Of a stretch of 64,000 nt of DNA, positions 45,515-56,100 are shown piece after piece; position 1 is the first letter of the stretch, and each line of letters opens with the position of its first letter. The notes beneath the pieces were generated by a model. That model was not told the DNA's origin. It worked only from the letters and a program-made list of their open reading frames with translations, and searched no databases. This stretch comes from PNON01 sp964387025 (lineage in GTDB: Bacteria > Chloroflexota > Anaerolineae > Anaerolineales > Anaerolineaceae). The position numbers and the translations under genes were made by a program. The DNA lies in the NCBI GenBank assembly GCA_964387025.1, contig CAYLUZ010000002.1:1-64000 (forward strand). The letters are read 5' to 3'.

Positions 45515-46403
45515 AAAACCCAATTTCTTCATTCTTGGTGCCGCCAAAGCTGGAACCACAAGCCTGTATGAAATCCTTGCTCAACATCCGCAGGTTTATT
45601 TTCCTTTCGACAAAGAACCAGCATATTTTTGCGATGATACGTACTATTCCAAGGGCGATAAATGGTATCTCAATTCTTTTTTCAAGCAAGTTAAAGAGCA
45701 ACCTTTACGCGGGGAAGCAACATCCAGGTATTTGTACTTTGCATCGAAAGTAGCCCCACGGATAAAAGAATTTGTTGAACCTATACTGCCAAAATTTATC
45801 GTGATTTTTCGTGATCCAGCCAAACTTGTTTATTCTTTTTATTGGAATAGCGTCAGAGAAGGCCATGAAACATTATCATTTATAGATGCACTAAAAGTAG
45901 AAGACGAAAGAATGATAAAGTTTCAGAATGAACTCGAAATGCATGGGCAAATATTATTTGCATATTCAAGAATTGGGGCTTATGCCAGGCAAGTTCAACA
46001 GTATCTTGAATACACCCCGAAGGACCAATTTCTATTTTTACTGACAGAAGATCTGTCTGATCATTCTGCTCTCATCCAAAGGTTACAATTATTCCTCGAA
46101 CTGGAAGATCATTCTCCTGAAATAATGCCGATTTTGAGTAATAGTGCGGCTTTACCAAGAAACCAGGCGATACATCAATGGTTAAGGAAACGCTCGGTTC
46201 TTAAAGACATTGTAAAGCCCTTCATTCCTTCAAATATCCGGTATAAGCTAAAGCTGTTAGCCTTGGAAAGAAATCTTAAGAAGATTAATCCCCCCGATCT
46301 AGATGAGGGGATCGCAAATGATCTTCGTAAACATTATCGTGATGAAACAATTAATCTGCAAGATATCATTCAGCGTGATCTATCCAAATGGCTGCCAGTA
46401 TGA
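45498..46403 (+). CDS. Sulfotransferase family protein 4
   Basis: 301 aa from ATG 45498; the longer frame to 45438 is rejected because the family N-terminus (PNFFILGAAKAGTTSLYEIL) starts here. The 3'-phosphate site is FIVIFRDPAKLVYSFYWN. Strong likeness to the 34350 protein (LIIGAAKSGTTSLFDVIAQHPEVY versus AAKAGTTSLYEILAQHPQVY). The stop overlaps the next gene's ATG at 46400. Confidence 0.85.
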   Translation: MNLIDKKPNFFILGAAKAGTTSLYEILAQHPQVYFPFDKEPAYFCDDTYYSKGDKWYLNSFFKQVKEQPLRGEATSRYLYFASKVAPRIKEFVEPILPKFIVIFRDPAKLVYSFYWNSVREGHETLSFIDALKVEDERMIKFQNELEMHGQILFAYSRIGAYARQVQQYLEYTPKDQFLFLLTEDLSDHSALIQRLQLFLELEDHSPEIMPILSNSAALPRNQAIHQWLRKRSVLKDIVKPFIPSNIRYKLKLLALERNLKKINPPDLDEGIANDLRKHYRDETINLQDIIQRDLSKWLPV

Positions 46404-47533
46404 TCGCAAATTCCCAAAAATTACATATCGGGTTATTATTTTCTAACTTTCATAGTGGGGGCATCCAAAGAGTGATGCTAAACCTGGCTTCGGGGTTAAC
46501 AAAAATGGGATGGAGGGTAGATCTACTTCTGGTAGATGCAAACGGTCCACTAAAGGAAGATATTCCAGCTGGCTGCAAGTTATATGATTTCCAGGAAAAG
46601 CATGTAAGTCGGGCATTATTAAAATTAGGTACATATTTACGTAACGAAAAACCGAAAATAATATTATCTTCCCAAACCCATATAAATATAGTCATGATCT
46701 TTGCCCGGATTCTCTCTAAGTGGAATGGTCGATTGATAGTTAGCGAGCATATTGCTATAGACTTTGCTGCCTCCAACCCGCATCATTGGATAGACCGTTT
46801 TTTTCCTTTCCTGGCCAGTATTTTTTATCGTCAAACAGATAAAATTATTTTAGTATCAACTGATACTGCCCGGCATTTTATCGAATCAACTCATCTACCT
46901 GATAACCTAATAAAGGTAATTTACAATCCAATTGTTTCAGAAAAGCTGTTGGTTCTAGCAAAATGCCGAAATGATCATACATGGTTTACCAACCAAGGTT
47001 TTCCTGTTGTTTTAAGCGCGGGCAGGTTGACTCGACAAAAAGATTTTGATACTTTGCTGCGAGCTTTCTCATTAGTATCGATAAAAATTCCGTCGGCAAA
47101 ATTGATCTTACTTGGTGAAGGTGAAGAACTCACCCACCTCCAACAGATATCGCAAGATTTGGGAATTCAAAATTCTATAGAGTTTTCGGGATTTACGAAT
47201 AATCCTTTCAGTTATATGGCTAATTCTTCCGTTTTTGTCCTATCATCCCGTTGGGAAGGTTTTGGAAATGTGCTGGTTGAGGCTATGGCATGCGGTTGTC
47301 CAGTTGTTTCAACAGATTGCCCGAGCGGTCCGGCAGAAATTCTCGATCACGGAAAATACGGGCGTCTAGTACCGGTTGGAGATCCTCAGTCCTTAGCGGA
47401 CGCAATTTTACAAGAACTGGATTCCCCTCATGATCGTAGTGAATTGATTGAAAGAGCAAAACTCTTTTCAGTTGATAGGATCTTGCCGCAATATGTGGAC
47501 TTGTTTACTCACGAACTGGATAAATCCCTATGA
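46400..47533 (+). CDS. GT4-family glycosyltransferase 1
   Basis: 377 aa. GT-B fold, GT4 motif SSRWEGFGNVLVEAMACG (the retaining E-x7-E), and the N-terminal GGIQRVMLNLASGL donor/acceptor loop. It adds a sugar from a nucleotide donor with retention. The ATG at 46400 overlaps the sulfotransferase stop (ATGA); an in-frame ATG at 46388 is an alternative. The next gene also overlaps by ATGA. Confidence 0.9.
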   Translation: MIANSQKLHIGLLFSNFHSGGIQRVMLNLASGLTKMGWRVDLLLVDANGPLKEDIPAGCKLYDFQEKHVSRALLKLGTYLRNEKPKIILSSQTHINIVMIFARILSKWNGRLIVSEHIAIDFAASNPHHWIDRFFPFLASIFYRQTDKIILVSTDTARHFIESTHLPDNLIKVIYNPIVSEKLLVLAKCRNDHTWFTNQGFPVVLSAGRLTRQKDFDTLLRAFSLVSIKIPSAKLILLGEGEELTHLQQISQDLGIQNSIEFSGFTNNPFSYMANSSVFVLSSRWEGFGNVLVEAMACGCPVVSTDCPSGPAEILDHGKYGRLVPVGDPQSLADAILQELDSPHDRSELIERAKLFSVDRILPQYVDLFTHELDKSL

Positions 47534-48657
47534 AGTTAATGCATATTATTACCAGTCTGGAAACAGGGGGAGCACAAACAGTATTATGCCAGCTTCTGCA
47601 AAAATTTCAGGAGATGGGAATTATACAAACCGTTATTAGTTTAAAGCCTAATGGAGAAATAGCTGAACAAATTAATAGTTTGAATATTCCGCTTTATGAG
47701 TTCCAGTTTAGACCATATAATTTTCTAGAACAAAGATCAAACCTCACAAAAGTTATTAATACGTTTCATCCTGATAACATCCAGAGTTGGCTCTATCATG
47801 CTGATTTTATGACCATTTTCCTGAGGGATAAAAGTAAAACCCCGATATTTTGGGGAATACATCATACATATGAAACACGAAGTAGAATTAAGTTTTTTAC
47901 CCGGATGATCATAAAAATGAATTTATTATTTTCTGATATAGTGCCACAAAAGATAATTTGTTGCTCCCAATCAGCTCTGGAATCGCATCTTAATATTGGT
48001 TATCCAAAATCGAAATTGGTCTATATTCCCAATGGTATTGATACAAACATTTTCAAACCTGATGTCAATGCAAGAATATTATTACGATCTGAACTGAATC
48101 TTCAACCTGAATCCAAAGTTATCGGTTATATAGCCAGATTCCATCCCCAGAAAGACCATAATACGTTTTTTAAAGCTGCTAACATACTGCTAGAACAAAA
48201 TGAGAATATTCATTTTGTTCTAGCAGGTGACCAGGTCAATCTTCTCAACCCAAAAATTGGTCGGTTTATGCTCAATAGTCAATATCCATCTCATTTCCAC
48301 TTTCTCGGTAGAAGGACAGATATACCAATGATTACTGCCGCTTTGGATGTAGCTACATTAACTTCGTCAGGAGATGAAGCATTCCCTTTGACAATACTTG
48401 AAGCTATGGCATGTGGAATCCCTTGTGTGTCAACAGATATTGGAGATGTTAAGGAAACTCTGGGAAATGCCGGGATGGTTATTCCACCACAAAATCCTGA
48501 AATGCTTGCAGCAGGCTGGAAGACAATACTTGATAAACTTCCAGAGGAAATTGCTAAAATTAAAATAATTGGACGAAATTTGGTTATTAACCGGTTTACA
48601 AATGAGCAAATGGCAAAACAATACATTAATGAATATAATAATATCCGAATAATATGA
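47530..48657 (+). CDS. GT4-family glycosyltransferase 2
   Basis: 375 aa, GT-B fold with LETGGAQTVLCQLLQKF near the N-terminus and TSSGDEAFPLTILEAMACGIP. ATGA overlaps on both sides link it to the preceding GT4 and the following membrane protein in one operon. Donor not known. Confidence 0.9.
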   Translation: MKLMHIITSLETGGAQTVLCQLLQKFQEMGIIQTVISLKPNGEIAEQINSLNIPLYEFQFRPYNFLEQRSNLTKVINTFHPDNIQSWLYHADFMTIFLRDKSKTPIFWGIHHTYETRSRIKFFTRMIIKMNLLFSDIVPQKIICCSQSALESHLNIGYPKSKLVYIPNGIDTNIFKPDVNARILLRSELNLQPESKVIGYIARFHPQKDHNTFFKAANILLEQNENIHFVLAGDQVNLLNPKIGRFMLNSQYPSHFHFLGRRTDIPMITAALDVATLTSSGDEAFPLTILEAMACGIPCVSTDIGDVKETLGNAGMVIPPQNPEMLAAGWKTILDKLPEEIAKIKIIGRNLVINRFTNEQMAKQYINEYNNIRII

Positions 48658-50054
48658 AACTAATGTTTAGAAAAATTAATAATTTTACAAATTCTCATCC
48701 CAGAATATTTGTTTTTTGTCTGGCCTTTTTTTATGTCGTACTGGCAGGGATATTTATCCAACTCCTTTTTTTGCCTCATTTAGCACCTCATGGAATCAGT
48801 GTAAGGAAAGGGTTATTGTCCGGATATGATAGTCCTAAATTTCACCTTATTGCTGAGAACGCATCAACCATGATCCGGGAATATGGCTGGTCTTTCTGGA
48901 AAATTAAACCTGAAGGTCAAATAATATCGGGAATTGCATCAATTTTTTATGCATTATTCACCCCTGAACCCTGGGTTCTTTTACCACTGAATGGAATAAT
49001 GCATGGAATTGCCAGCCTTGCTTTGTTCGAGACGCTCTCGGTTATTTGCGATAATCGAAAACTCGCATTATTCTCTTCTTTTCCGTTTATCCTTTTCCCT
49101 TCATCACTACTATGGAATGCTCAAATTCATAATGAAATCTTTGTAATACCAGGTGTTATGCTCATTCTTTTTGGTTGGGTTTCCTTGGCAGATAAGTATC
49201 ATGTAATGAAATTTATAAAATCATTTATGGCGTTCTTCTGTATTATTATTGGGAGCTTTATCGTTTGGGCTATACGTGACCAAATTATGACTATCATTCA
49301 TCTTTGCGAATTATTAGCCATCTTATTAATAATCTGCTATGGCGCTATACAATTAATAAGGAAAAGTATTAGGTTTTCAAATTTATTTGTCCATATAGGA
49401 TTACTGACGTTAATTTGGCTCATAGGCTCCCCCGATCTGTTTAATAAAATTGACATGGGATACATTTATTCTTCAAAATCAGATGATTCATCTTTTACTT
49501 CCGGATTGGAAAGTGATATTACTGACCAGTCAAAAATACGAGTTACATGGGTAAAAACAGCTTGGCTGCCGGATGAGATCGATAATAATATGCATACACT
49601 ATCCAATATACGCTATAAATTTATTAAATATTGGTCAGATTCCGGCAGTCAAATCGATACAGAGGTTGTTTTTGGACAGGCTTTAGATATCATTACATAT
49701 TTTCCGCGTGCCATGGAAGTATCCTTTCTGGCTCCTTTTCCTGTTGATTGGTTGGCAAGCGGGTATAAAAAAGGGGGCGACTTGATGCGTAAAGAATCGG
49801 GGTTCGAAATGATAATTGTCTATATATGTCTTATTGGATTATTATATTCAGCATGGCATTTCAGAACTAAAGTTGAGATCTGGATACTTGCTACCCTTAC
49901 AGTCGGAATGCTTTTCGTATATTCCTGTGCTATTCCAAATGTAGGCGCTTTATATCGTTTCAGATACCCATACCTTATGCCACTCGTGTGCCTCGGTTTA
50001 GCGGGTGTGATCCTTATCTTTCAAAAATACATGAAAACAACGAAACCAGAGTAA
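48654..50054 (+). CDS. Polytopic membrane protein, possible GT-C glycosyltransferase
   Basis: 466 aa with roughly ten hydrophobic segments and short loops. No firm family; length and helix pattern are compatible with GT39/GT-C enzymes or a polymerase-like glycan protein. One longer loop (about residues 275-350, KSDDSSFTSGLESDITDQ) faces outside if so. ATGA overlap with the GT4 gene and a 3-bp gap to the next GT4 gene support a role in the same glycan pathway. Function not proven. Confidence 0.6.
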   Translation: MKLMFRKINNFTNSHPRIFVFCLAFFYVVLAGIFIQLLFLPHLAPHGISVRKGLLSGYDSPKFHLIAENASTMIREYGWSFWKIKPEGQIISGIASIFYALFTPEPWVLLPLNGIMHGIASLALFETLSVICDNRKLALFSSFPFILFPSSLLWNAQIHNEIFVIPGVMLILFGWVSLADKYHVMKFIKSFMAFFCIIIGSFIVWAIRDQIMTIIHLCELLAILLIICYGAIQLIRKSIRFSNLFVHIGLLTLIWLIGSPDLFNKIDMGYIYSSKSDDSSFTSGLESDITDQSKIRVTWVKTAWLPDEIDNNMHTLSNIRYKFIKYWSDSGSQIDTEVVFGQALDIITYFPRAMEVSFLAPFPVDWLASGYKKGGDLMRKESGFEMIIVYICLIGLLYSAWHFRTKVEIWILATLTVGMLFVYSCAIPNVGALYRFRYPYLMPLVCLGLAGVILIFQKYMKTTKPE

Positions 50055-50057
50055 ATC

Positions 50058-51164
50058 TTGAGAATCATATTTTTCGCTAATACCAGTTGGAATCTATACA
50101 ATTTCAGGTTGCATCTGATTCAAACACTTGTATCAGCTGGCCATGAAATACACCTAATATCTCCACAAGATGAATTTACGCAATTCTTAACGGATTCAGG
50201 ATTTCAATGGCATCCCTTCCCGATATCCCGAAAGGGGATGAATCCTTTTGAAGAAATAAAAACAATTTCAGCCATCAATGCGATTTATAAGCAGATCAAA
50301 CCTGATGTTGTTTTTCACTTTACCCCTAAATGCGTCTTGTATGGATCAATTGTTGCCAGAATACAAGGAATTCCAATAATCGTGAATACAATCTCAGGCC
50401 TTGGTTATCTTTTCTCAGGAGCGAGGATGAAATTACTACCTGTTCGCCAGATCATCCATGTATTCTATCGGTTTTCCATGGTTGGATCAAAAGTAATTTT
50501 CCAAAATCCTGAAGATCTAAAAGAATTTCTTGATCGGAGGATCATCCGTAAGAAACAGGCTTTTCTTGTCCGCGGCTCTGGTGTTGATTTGGACCGCTTT
50601 GTGTCTACTAAAGAGAAAAAGGGAATACCTCTCGTTATATTACCAGCCAGGTTGATCAAAGAAAAAGGGGCATTGGAATTCGTAGGAGCAGCCAGGTTGA
50701 TAAAATCCAGGAAAATTAGATCACGATTTATTCTTGTCGGTCAAGTTGACGACGAGAACCCTTCAGCTATTCCAGTTGAACAGATAAATCAATGGGTCGA
50801 AGAAGGGGTAGTTGAATGGTGGGGGTGGAGATCGGATATGGAAAAAGTATATCAACTATGCCATATAGTTTGTTTACCTACTTATTATCGCGAAGGGACC
50901 CCAAAATCATTAATAGAAGCAGCGGCCTGTGGAAGGGCAATCATTGCGACGAACATTCCAGGATGCAAGGAAATAGTCCGGAATGATGTAAATGGTATTT
51001 TGATAAAACCTAAGAGTAGTGTAGTGCTTGCGCATGCCATCCAAAAATTATTACTCGATCCGGATCTACGAAAACAGATGGGGGAGGAAGGCAGAAAAAT
51101 TGTTGAAAACGAATTTCATAATCGCCTGATCACTACAGAAATTATTAATGTGGCTGGAATATAA
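50058..51164 (+). CDS. GT4-family glycosyltransferase 3
   Basis: 368 aa, TTG start at 50058 (RIIFFANTSWNLYNFRLHLI follows), 3 bp after the preceding stop. It resembles GT4 enzymes of the bacillosamine/capsule transferase type: FHFTPKCVLYGSIVARIQGI, NTISGLGYLFSGA and PTYYREGTPKSLIEAAACGR (E-x7-E). It is the last glycan gene before the tRNA. Confidence 0.88.
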   Translation: MRIIFFANTSWNLYNFRLHLIQTLVSAGHEIHLISPQDEFTQFLTDSGFQWHPFPISRKGMNPFEEIKTISAINAIYKQIKPDVVFHFTPKCVLYGSIVARIQGIPIIVNTISGLGYLFSGARMKLLPVRQIIHVFYRFSMVGSKVIFQNPEDLKEFLDRRIIRKKQAFLVRGSGVDLDRFVSTKEKKGIPLVILPARLIKEKGALEFVGAARLIKSRKIRSRFILVGQVDDENPSAIPVEQINQWVEEGVVEWWGWRSDMEKVYQLCHIVCLPTYYREGTPKSLIEAAACGRAIIATNIPGCKEIVRNDVNGILIKPKSSVVLAHAIQKLLLDPDLRKQMGEEGRKIVENEFHNRLITTEIINVAGI

Positions 51165-51423
51165 TTTAGAATACCCAATCAAATTTCAAATTGGTATTAA
51201 TGCACTAAAAATAAAATGACCATTTTTCGCTATTAAATACCTTAAATATCATTGTTTTGTAAGATGAAGAGTATTGTTGGCACTCATTTTCATTATAATT
51301 TTTCATGTAAATAATTATGATAGAATAGGTTCTTAAAGCACAGGATTTACATTAATACTACAATTCTACGAAAGGAAGCTGGATTGTTTTTGATCAAATT
51401 GGCATAGATATGCGAATTATTTA

Positions 51424-51492
51424 GGGTATTCATCCCTGCCATAAGTGATATCATTGTAACCACGCCCTAGTAGCTCAATGGACAGAGCACCG
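51424..51492. repeat. Direct repeat, right copy (tRNA-Arg leader and 5' part)
   Basis: Partner of 28631-28699. The right copy runs into the intact tRNA-Arg gene, the left into a transposase remnant. The ~300-bp gap 51165-51463 otherwise holds no recognised gene, only AT-rich sequence. Confidence 0.85.
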
Positions 51493-51536
51493 GCCTTCTA
51501 AGCCGTTGGTTGAGAGTTCGAATCTCTCCTGGGGCG
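51464..51536 (+). tRNA. tRNA-Arg (anticodon TCT)
   Basis: Cloverleaf fits: acceptor GCCCTAG / CTGGGGC (with one G-U pair), D-arm GCTC-AATGGAC-AGAGC, anticodon loop CTTCTAA with TCT at positions 34-36, T-arm GAGAG-TTCGAAT-CTCTC, discriminator G. The top anticodon-stem pair is C-T, otherwise paired. CCA is not encoded. It decodes AGA. It is a classic tRNA integration locus and is the intact end of the direct repeat. Confidence 0.95.
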
Positions 51537-51567
51537 CTCCGCTTTATATGGTGTCTCACTACTAGAG

Positions 51568-51592
51568 TACCCCCACATCTGGGGGTATTTTT
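51568..51592 (+). terminator. Terminator after tRNA-Arg
   Basis: Stem TACCCCCA / TGGGGGTA with loop CATC, followed by TTTTT, 31 bp after the tRNA. Confidence 0.85.
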
Positions 51593-51867
51593 ATCACCAA
51601 ATTATCTGGTTATTGCTTAAGCGGTTGGTCATTAATATTAATTTTAACACACATTTCAAGCACAAAATGTATATGCCTTGAAATAAATTTATTAATATTT
51701 TATGTAATCCATCATTTAATTTTATTCTAAATTCAATTATTTGTTATTTTAAAATGTATATTGTATAGAATATATATTTGGTGGTATTTACTAACTAAGA
51801 TTAAGGGGAAGAATATTTATTGTTATGTAAATGTTTCCCAATGTTGTAGATAAAAGAATTATTCTTT

Positions 51868-52620
51868 CTATCGGAGACCTAAATCTTTTAGTGTTCCTTC
51901 AATTGTAAGCGTTAAATCTTTTTCAAACTTATCCATGCCAGGAGGAGTATAAATATAATTGATATATCTTATATGCCGAAGGTCAAAAGGAACGTCATCG
52001 GGGTTTTGGGTAATAAGTATTACGGGTTTCCCAATTGCATGTGCGAGACCAATCTCGTAAAATACATTAGGATTTTTTGTTGTGCAATCAGCAATAATAA
52101 CAGTTGCATAAACAATCGCAGACCAAATTTCATCCATAACTATTTTTTGGGAAAAGAAATCATCTGCCCGTGAAATAGATAAATTTAATACCTTGGCAAC
52201 CTTTTTTATATGATCATTGTAAATTGGTTTTAATTCGGATGAAAATGGCATCAACATGAATAAATCAAAAATGTATTTAACTTTTGGTAACCCAAAAAAT
52301 GAATTTGATGGGGGACCAATTTGTAAAACAACTCCCTCATCAAAATTTGTATCTACTGCATCATATGCTTTTCCTAGTAGAGTGCACTTCGTTGATACAC
52401 CACTTTTATCTCTATAAATAATTAACTCTGATGCCATTAACGCATCCATAACACCATCAGTTAATAGTGGTATATCAGTTAATTCCTTACTACCTCCATG
52501 ATTAATAATCGTGCCAGTCATTGAATTCATATAACTAAATTCTTCGTGTAATTTATCGTCTCTTACGTTATTAACAATCCACCGAAGAATCTCACGCTGT
52601 TTTTTAGTTAAGTTATACAT
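51868..52620 (-). CDS. NDT/TIR-fold-like protein with N-terminal winged helix
   Basis: 250 aa. The N-terminal region (YNLTKKQREILRWIVNNVRD) looks like a winged helix. The C-terminal half (about 115-250) has FMLMPFSSELKPIYNDHIKK, VMDEIWSAIVYATVIIADC and PNVFYEIGLAHAIGKPVILI, the pattern of nucleoside 2-deoxyribosyltransferase-like domains related to TIR folds. Such domains are used both in nucleotide salvage and as effectors in phage defence. The neighbouring helicase-methylase operon favours a defence role, but it is on the other strand and may be independent. Upstream is about 560 bp without a gene. Confidence 0.65.
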   Translation of the reverse strand: MYNLTKKQREILRWIVNNVRDDKLHEEFSYMNSMTGTIINHGGSKELTDIPLLTDGVMDALMASELIIYRDKSGVSTKCTLLGKAYDAVDTNFDEGVVLQIGPPSNSFFGLPKVKYIFDLFMLMPFSSELKPIYNDHIKKVAKVLNLSISRADDFFSQKIVMDEIWSAIVYATVIIADCTTKNPNVFYEIGLAHAIGKPVILITQNPDDVPFDLRHIRYINYIYTPPGMDKFEKDLTLTIEGTLKDLGLR

Positions 52621-53183
52621 TTCTCGTTCCCTTATATTAAAAACAAATTTATTGAAAATCTTATTTTAATAATATTAATTATATTTTGAATTCCTTCTTC
52701 ATATTTTAACTTACCTTATGTCTATAATATTTTCGTTTGTTAAATGCCAATAGATTTATTAAGTATATTTTAAAATATAATATTTATTGCGATTCGTTAT
52801 TAAGAATTAGTATAAATATATGAACAAGCGATCCAATCCATTTATGACGAATTAACTCATAATAGAAAATAAATCTAGAATACGAAAAAGGGTTTATGTA
52901 TTAGTTCGCCGTACCCATATAATTAAAGGTTGTTGATCGATGTTGGGACCCGGGGGGGGTGTTATTGATACATATATATATATAATAATTATTTCCAATA
53001 ATTACATTACATAAATAATTCCTCAACAATATTTCCTATTGATCATATATTAATTCAATCACTTATAGTCAATCACCTACCTATTCAATCATTGCTTATG
53101 TGTATAATTAATAAATGAATTGGGTGGGGTTAATTGAACAATCATACCTATATAGATATACAACCATTTAAGCGAGGAATTGC
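52621..53183. other. 563-bp AT-rich non-coding gap between divergent genes
   Basis: Very AT-rich with an alternating TA tract (52971-52984) and the small palindrome AATTATT-TCC-AATAATT (52987-53003). In the middle is one GC-rich patch at 52946-52959 (GGACCCGGGGGGGG). TATAAT at 53103-53108 is a possible -10 for the helicase gene but no -35 is convincing. No gene was recognised. Confidence 0.5.
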
Positions 53184-56100
53184 ATGGATGTATTCAAGTT
53201 GCGTGACGATCTCATCAATGATTACCAAAGTTATGTAGAGAGTTTCCTTAGAATTCGTGATCCCAGGATCCACAAATATGTCTTTGATGCAATAAAAGAA
53301 GGTTTGCTTTTCCCGGATCCGATTGTCCAACTAAATCCCCTCTTTGAATCGGGTGGATCGATTGAAGATCTGGTCAAAGATGGAATCCTTCACCCTGATT
53401 GTTCTAATATCTTTAAAAGAAATAAGACTGAACACTCAAGAGGGATGGTTCTAAATCTTCATAAACACCAAGAAGAAGCAATCAAAATCGCTAGACAGAA
53501 GAAGAACTACATTCTAACAACCGGTACTGGATCCGGGAAAAGTCTTGCTTACATTATCCCCATCGTTGATTATGTCTTAAAGAATCCTCAACCTGGCAAG
53601 ATCAAAGCGATTATCGTTTATCCAATGAATGCCCTGGCAAATAGTCAGGAAAATGAATTAAAGAAGTTCCTCAACCTGGGCGATGAGAAAGGTAAAGTTA
53701 CTTTCGCTCGTTACACTGGTCAGGAAGATGATGCCACCCGACAATTCATTCTTGCAAATCCACCTGATATCATCCTTACAAACTATGTCATGCTTGAGTT
53801 GATTCTTACGCGAATATATGAAAAAGGATTAATCACTCACGCACAAGGTCTTCAATTTCTGGTCCTGGATGAATTACATACATATCGCGGTAGGCAGGGA
53901 GCAGATGTTGCCCTTCTCGTCCGCAGGGTCAAGGAGGCATTGAAAGCAACAAGTCTTCAATGTGTTGGCACATCTGCCACAATTGCCGGGGAAGGTACTT
54001 ATCAACAACAAAAAGAAGAAGTTGCCAGGGTTGCATCTTTGATCTTTGGCAGCAATGTAGATTCGGATTGCGTTATCGGTGAAACATTAAGACACATGAC
54101 CAAAGAAGAAGATCTAGATTCTCCTGAATTCCATGAAAGATTGGTGAAATGCATTCAAGAAAGAAATGTCCCGGTTGATTATCCTTCCCTCATCCAGCAT
54201 CCATTAGCACAGTGGATTGAATCAACGATTGGAGTAAATAGAGATTCCATCTCTGGAAGATTAGTCAGGGCAAAACCTGTAAGTATCTCCGGTAAGGATG
54301 GATGTGGTGAAAAACTAAGGGTTCAGACCAAACTTCCTTCCGATCTTTGTACCCAAGCACTCCGTGATGTACTTCTCAAAGGTTATGATATATCAAACTC
54401 TTATACTGGTTTTCCTACTTTTGCTTTCCGCCTGCACCAGTTTATTAGTAAAGGCAATACAGTATTTGCGACATTAGAAAATAAAGCAGAAAGATATATT
54501 ACAACAAGCGGTCAACAATATGCTCCAGGCGACAGGGAAAAAGTATTGTTGCCCTTATGTTTTTGCCGTGAATGCGGTCAGGAATACTTTGTTGTCTCAA
54601 GAGTCAAGGATGATGAAACAACAAAGATTAAATATATTCCAAGAAACATTGGTGATACTAAACACAATAAAGGGAATGTGGGTTTATTGTACGTTGACAA
54701 CATAACACCTTGGTCGGATATTCCAAGTGATATTTTGGAACGCTTACCCGATGAATTTATTGAGGACAATGAAGGTACTCCACAAATAATCCCTTCGCAA
54801 AAAAAGTATCTTCCAACAAATACTCGTTGTGCATTGGATGGTACTGAAGATCCTGTAGGCAATAATGTAACCTTTATTCCACATCCTTTTCGTTTTTGTT
54901 TGAACTGTGGGGTTTCGTATGATGCCAGGCAGCAGTCTGAGTTCGGTAAATTATCCACATTAAGTTCAGGTGGTCGGAGTACAGATACAACTATTCTAAA
55001 TTTATCACTAATAAAAAGACTTCGCCTAGATGAATCCTTGGACCTATCTGCCAGGAAAGTTCTAAGTTTTACTGACAACAGGCAGGATGCATCCCTTCAG
55101 TCCGGTCATTTGAATGACTTTGTGGAAATTTCCTTATTGAGATCTGCGCTTTATAAGGCGTTAGAATTTGCAGGAGAAGCAGGTATAGCATACGAGAATC
55201 TTCCGAGGTTTGTATTTAACAATATTATCCATGCTGACCTACATTTCGCAAAGGATACTGCATTTGATAACCTTGCTAAACAAGCATTCCGGAAAGTATT
55301 AGGTTATCGCTTATTCAGGGATTTGAAACGCGGATGGCGCCTTACTTCCCCTAACCTTGAACAATCAGGATTACTTACAATTGAATACATCAACCTTCTT
55401 GAGGTATGTTCTGACCAGGAAAAGTGGAACGAATGCCAACCAAAGTTAAGGAACCTAAATCCAAACAAACGGTTTGAATTCTCGAAAGTATTATTGGATT
55501 ATCTACGCCGAGAATTATCCATCGATGCTGAGGAATTGAACGAAGAATCCCAGGAAACGATGAAACGTAACAGTAGCATTCGTTTGATAGAACCTTGGGC
55601 AATCGATGAGTATGAGAAACTTGAACACACGTATCCGTTTTACCCGCGTCCAAAGAATATGAATGACCGAGGTGGATGTATTTACGTGTCACCCAGAAGT
55701 GGTTTCGGTAAATTTCTTTCAAGGCAGTCTTCTTTAAAGAAAATCGATGTGCCCGATATTATTCATGATCTTGTCAGGATCCTCGCAAACGAAGGGTATT
55801 TGAGACGGATTGATGATGGACATAATCCAGATGACCCGGCATATGCAATTCCCGCTGACTTGTTGATCTGGAAAAAAGGTGATGGAACTCATGCTTATCA
55901 TGACCAAATACGGATACCAAATGTTCCGGAGGAAGGTTTAAAACCAAACAGTTTCTTTGTTAACTATTATCAGAATGTTGGTCATTCATTGATTGGCGTC
56001 GAAGCACGGGAACATACAGCACAAGTACCATCAAAAGAGAGACAGGACAGGGAAGATTCGTTCAGGAAAGGTGACTTGCCTATCCTTTTCTGTTCTCCTA

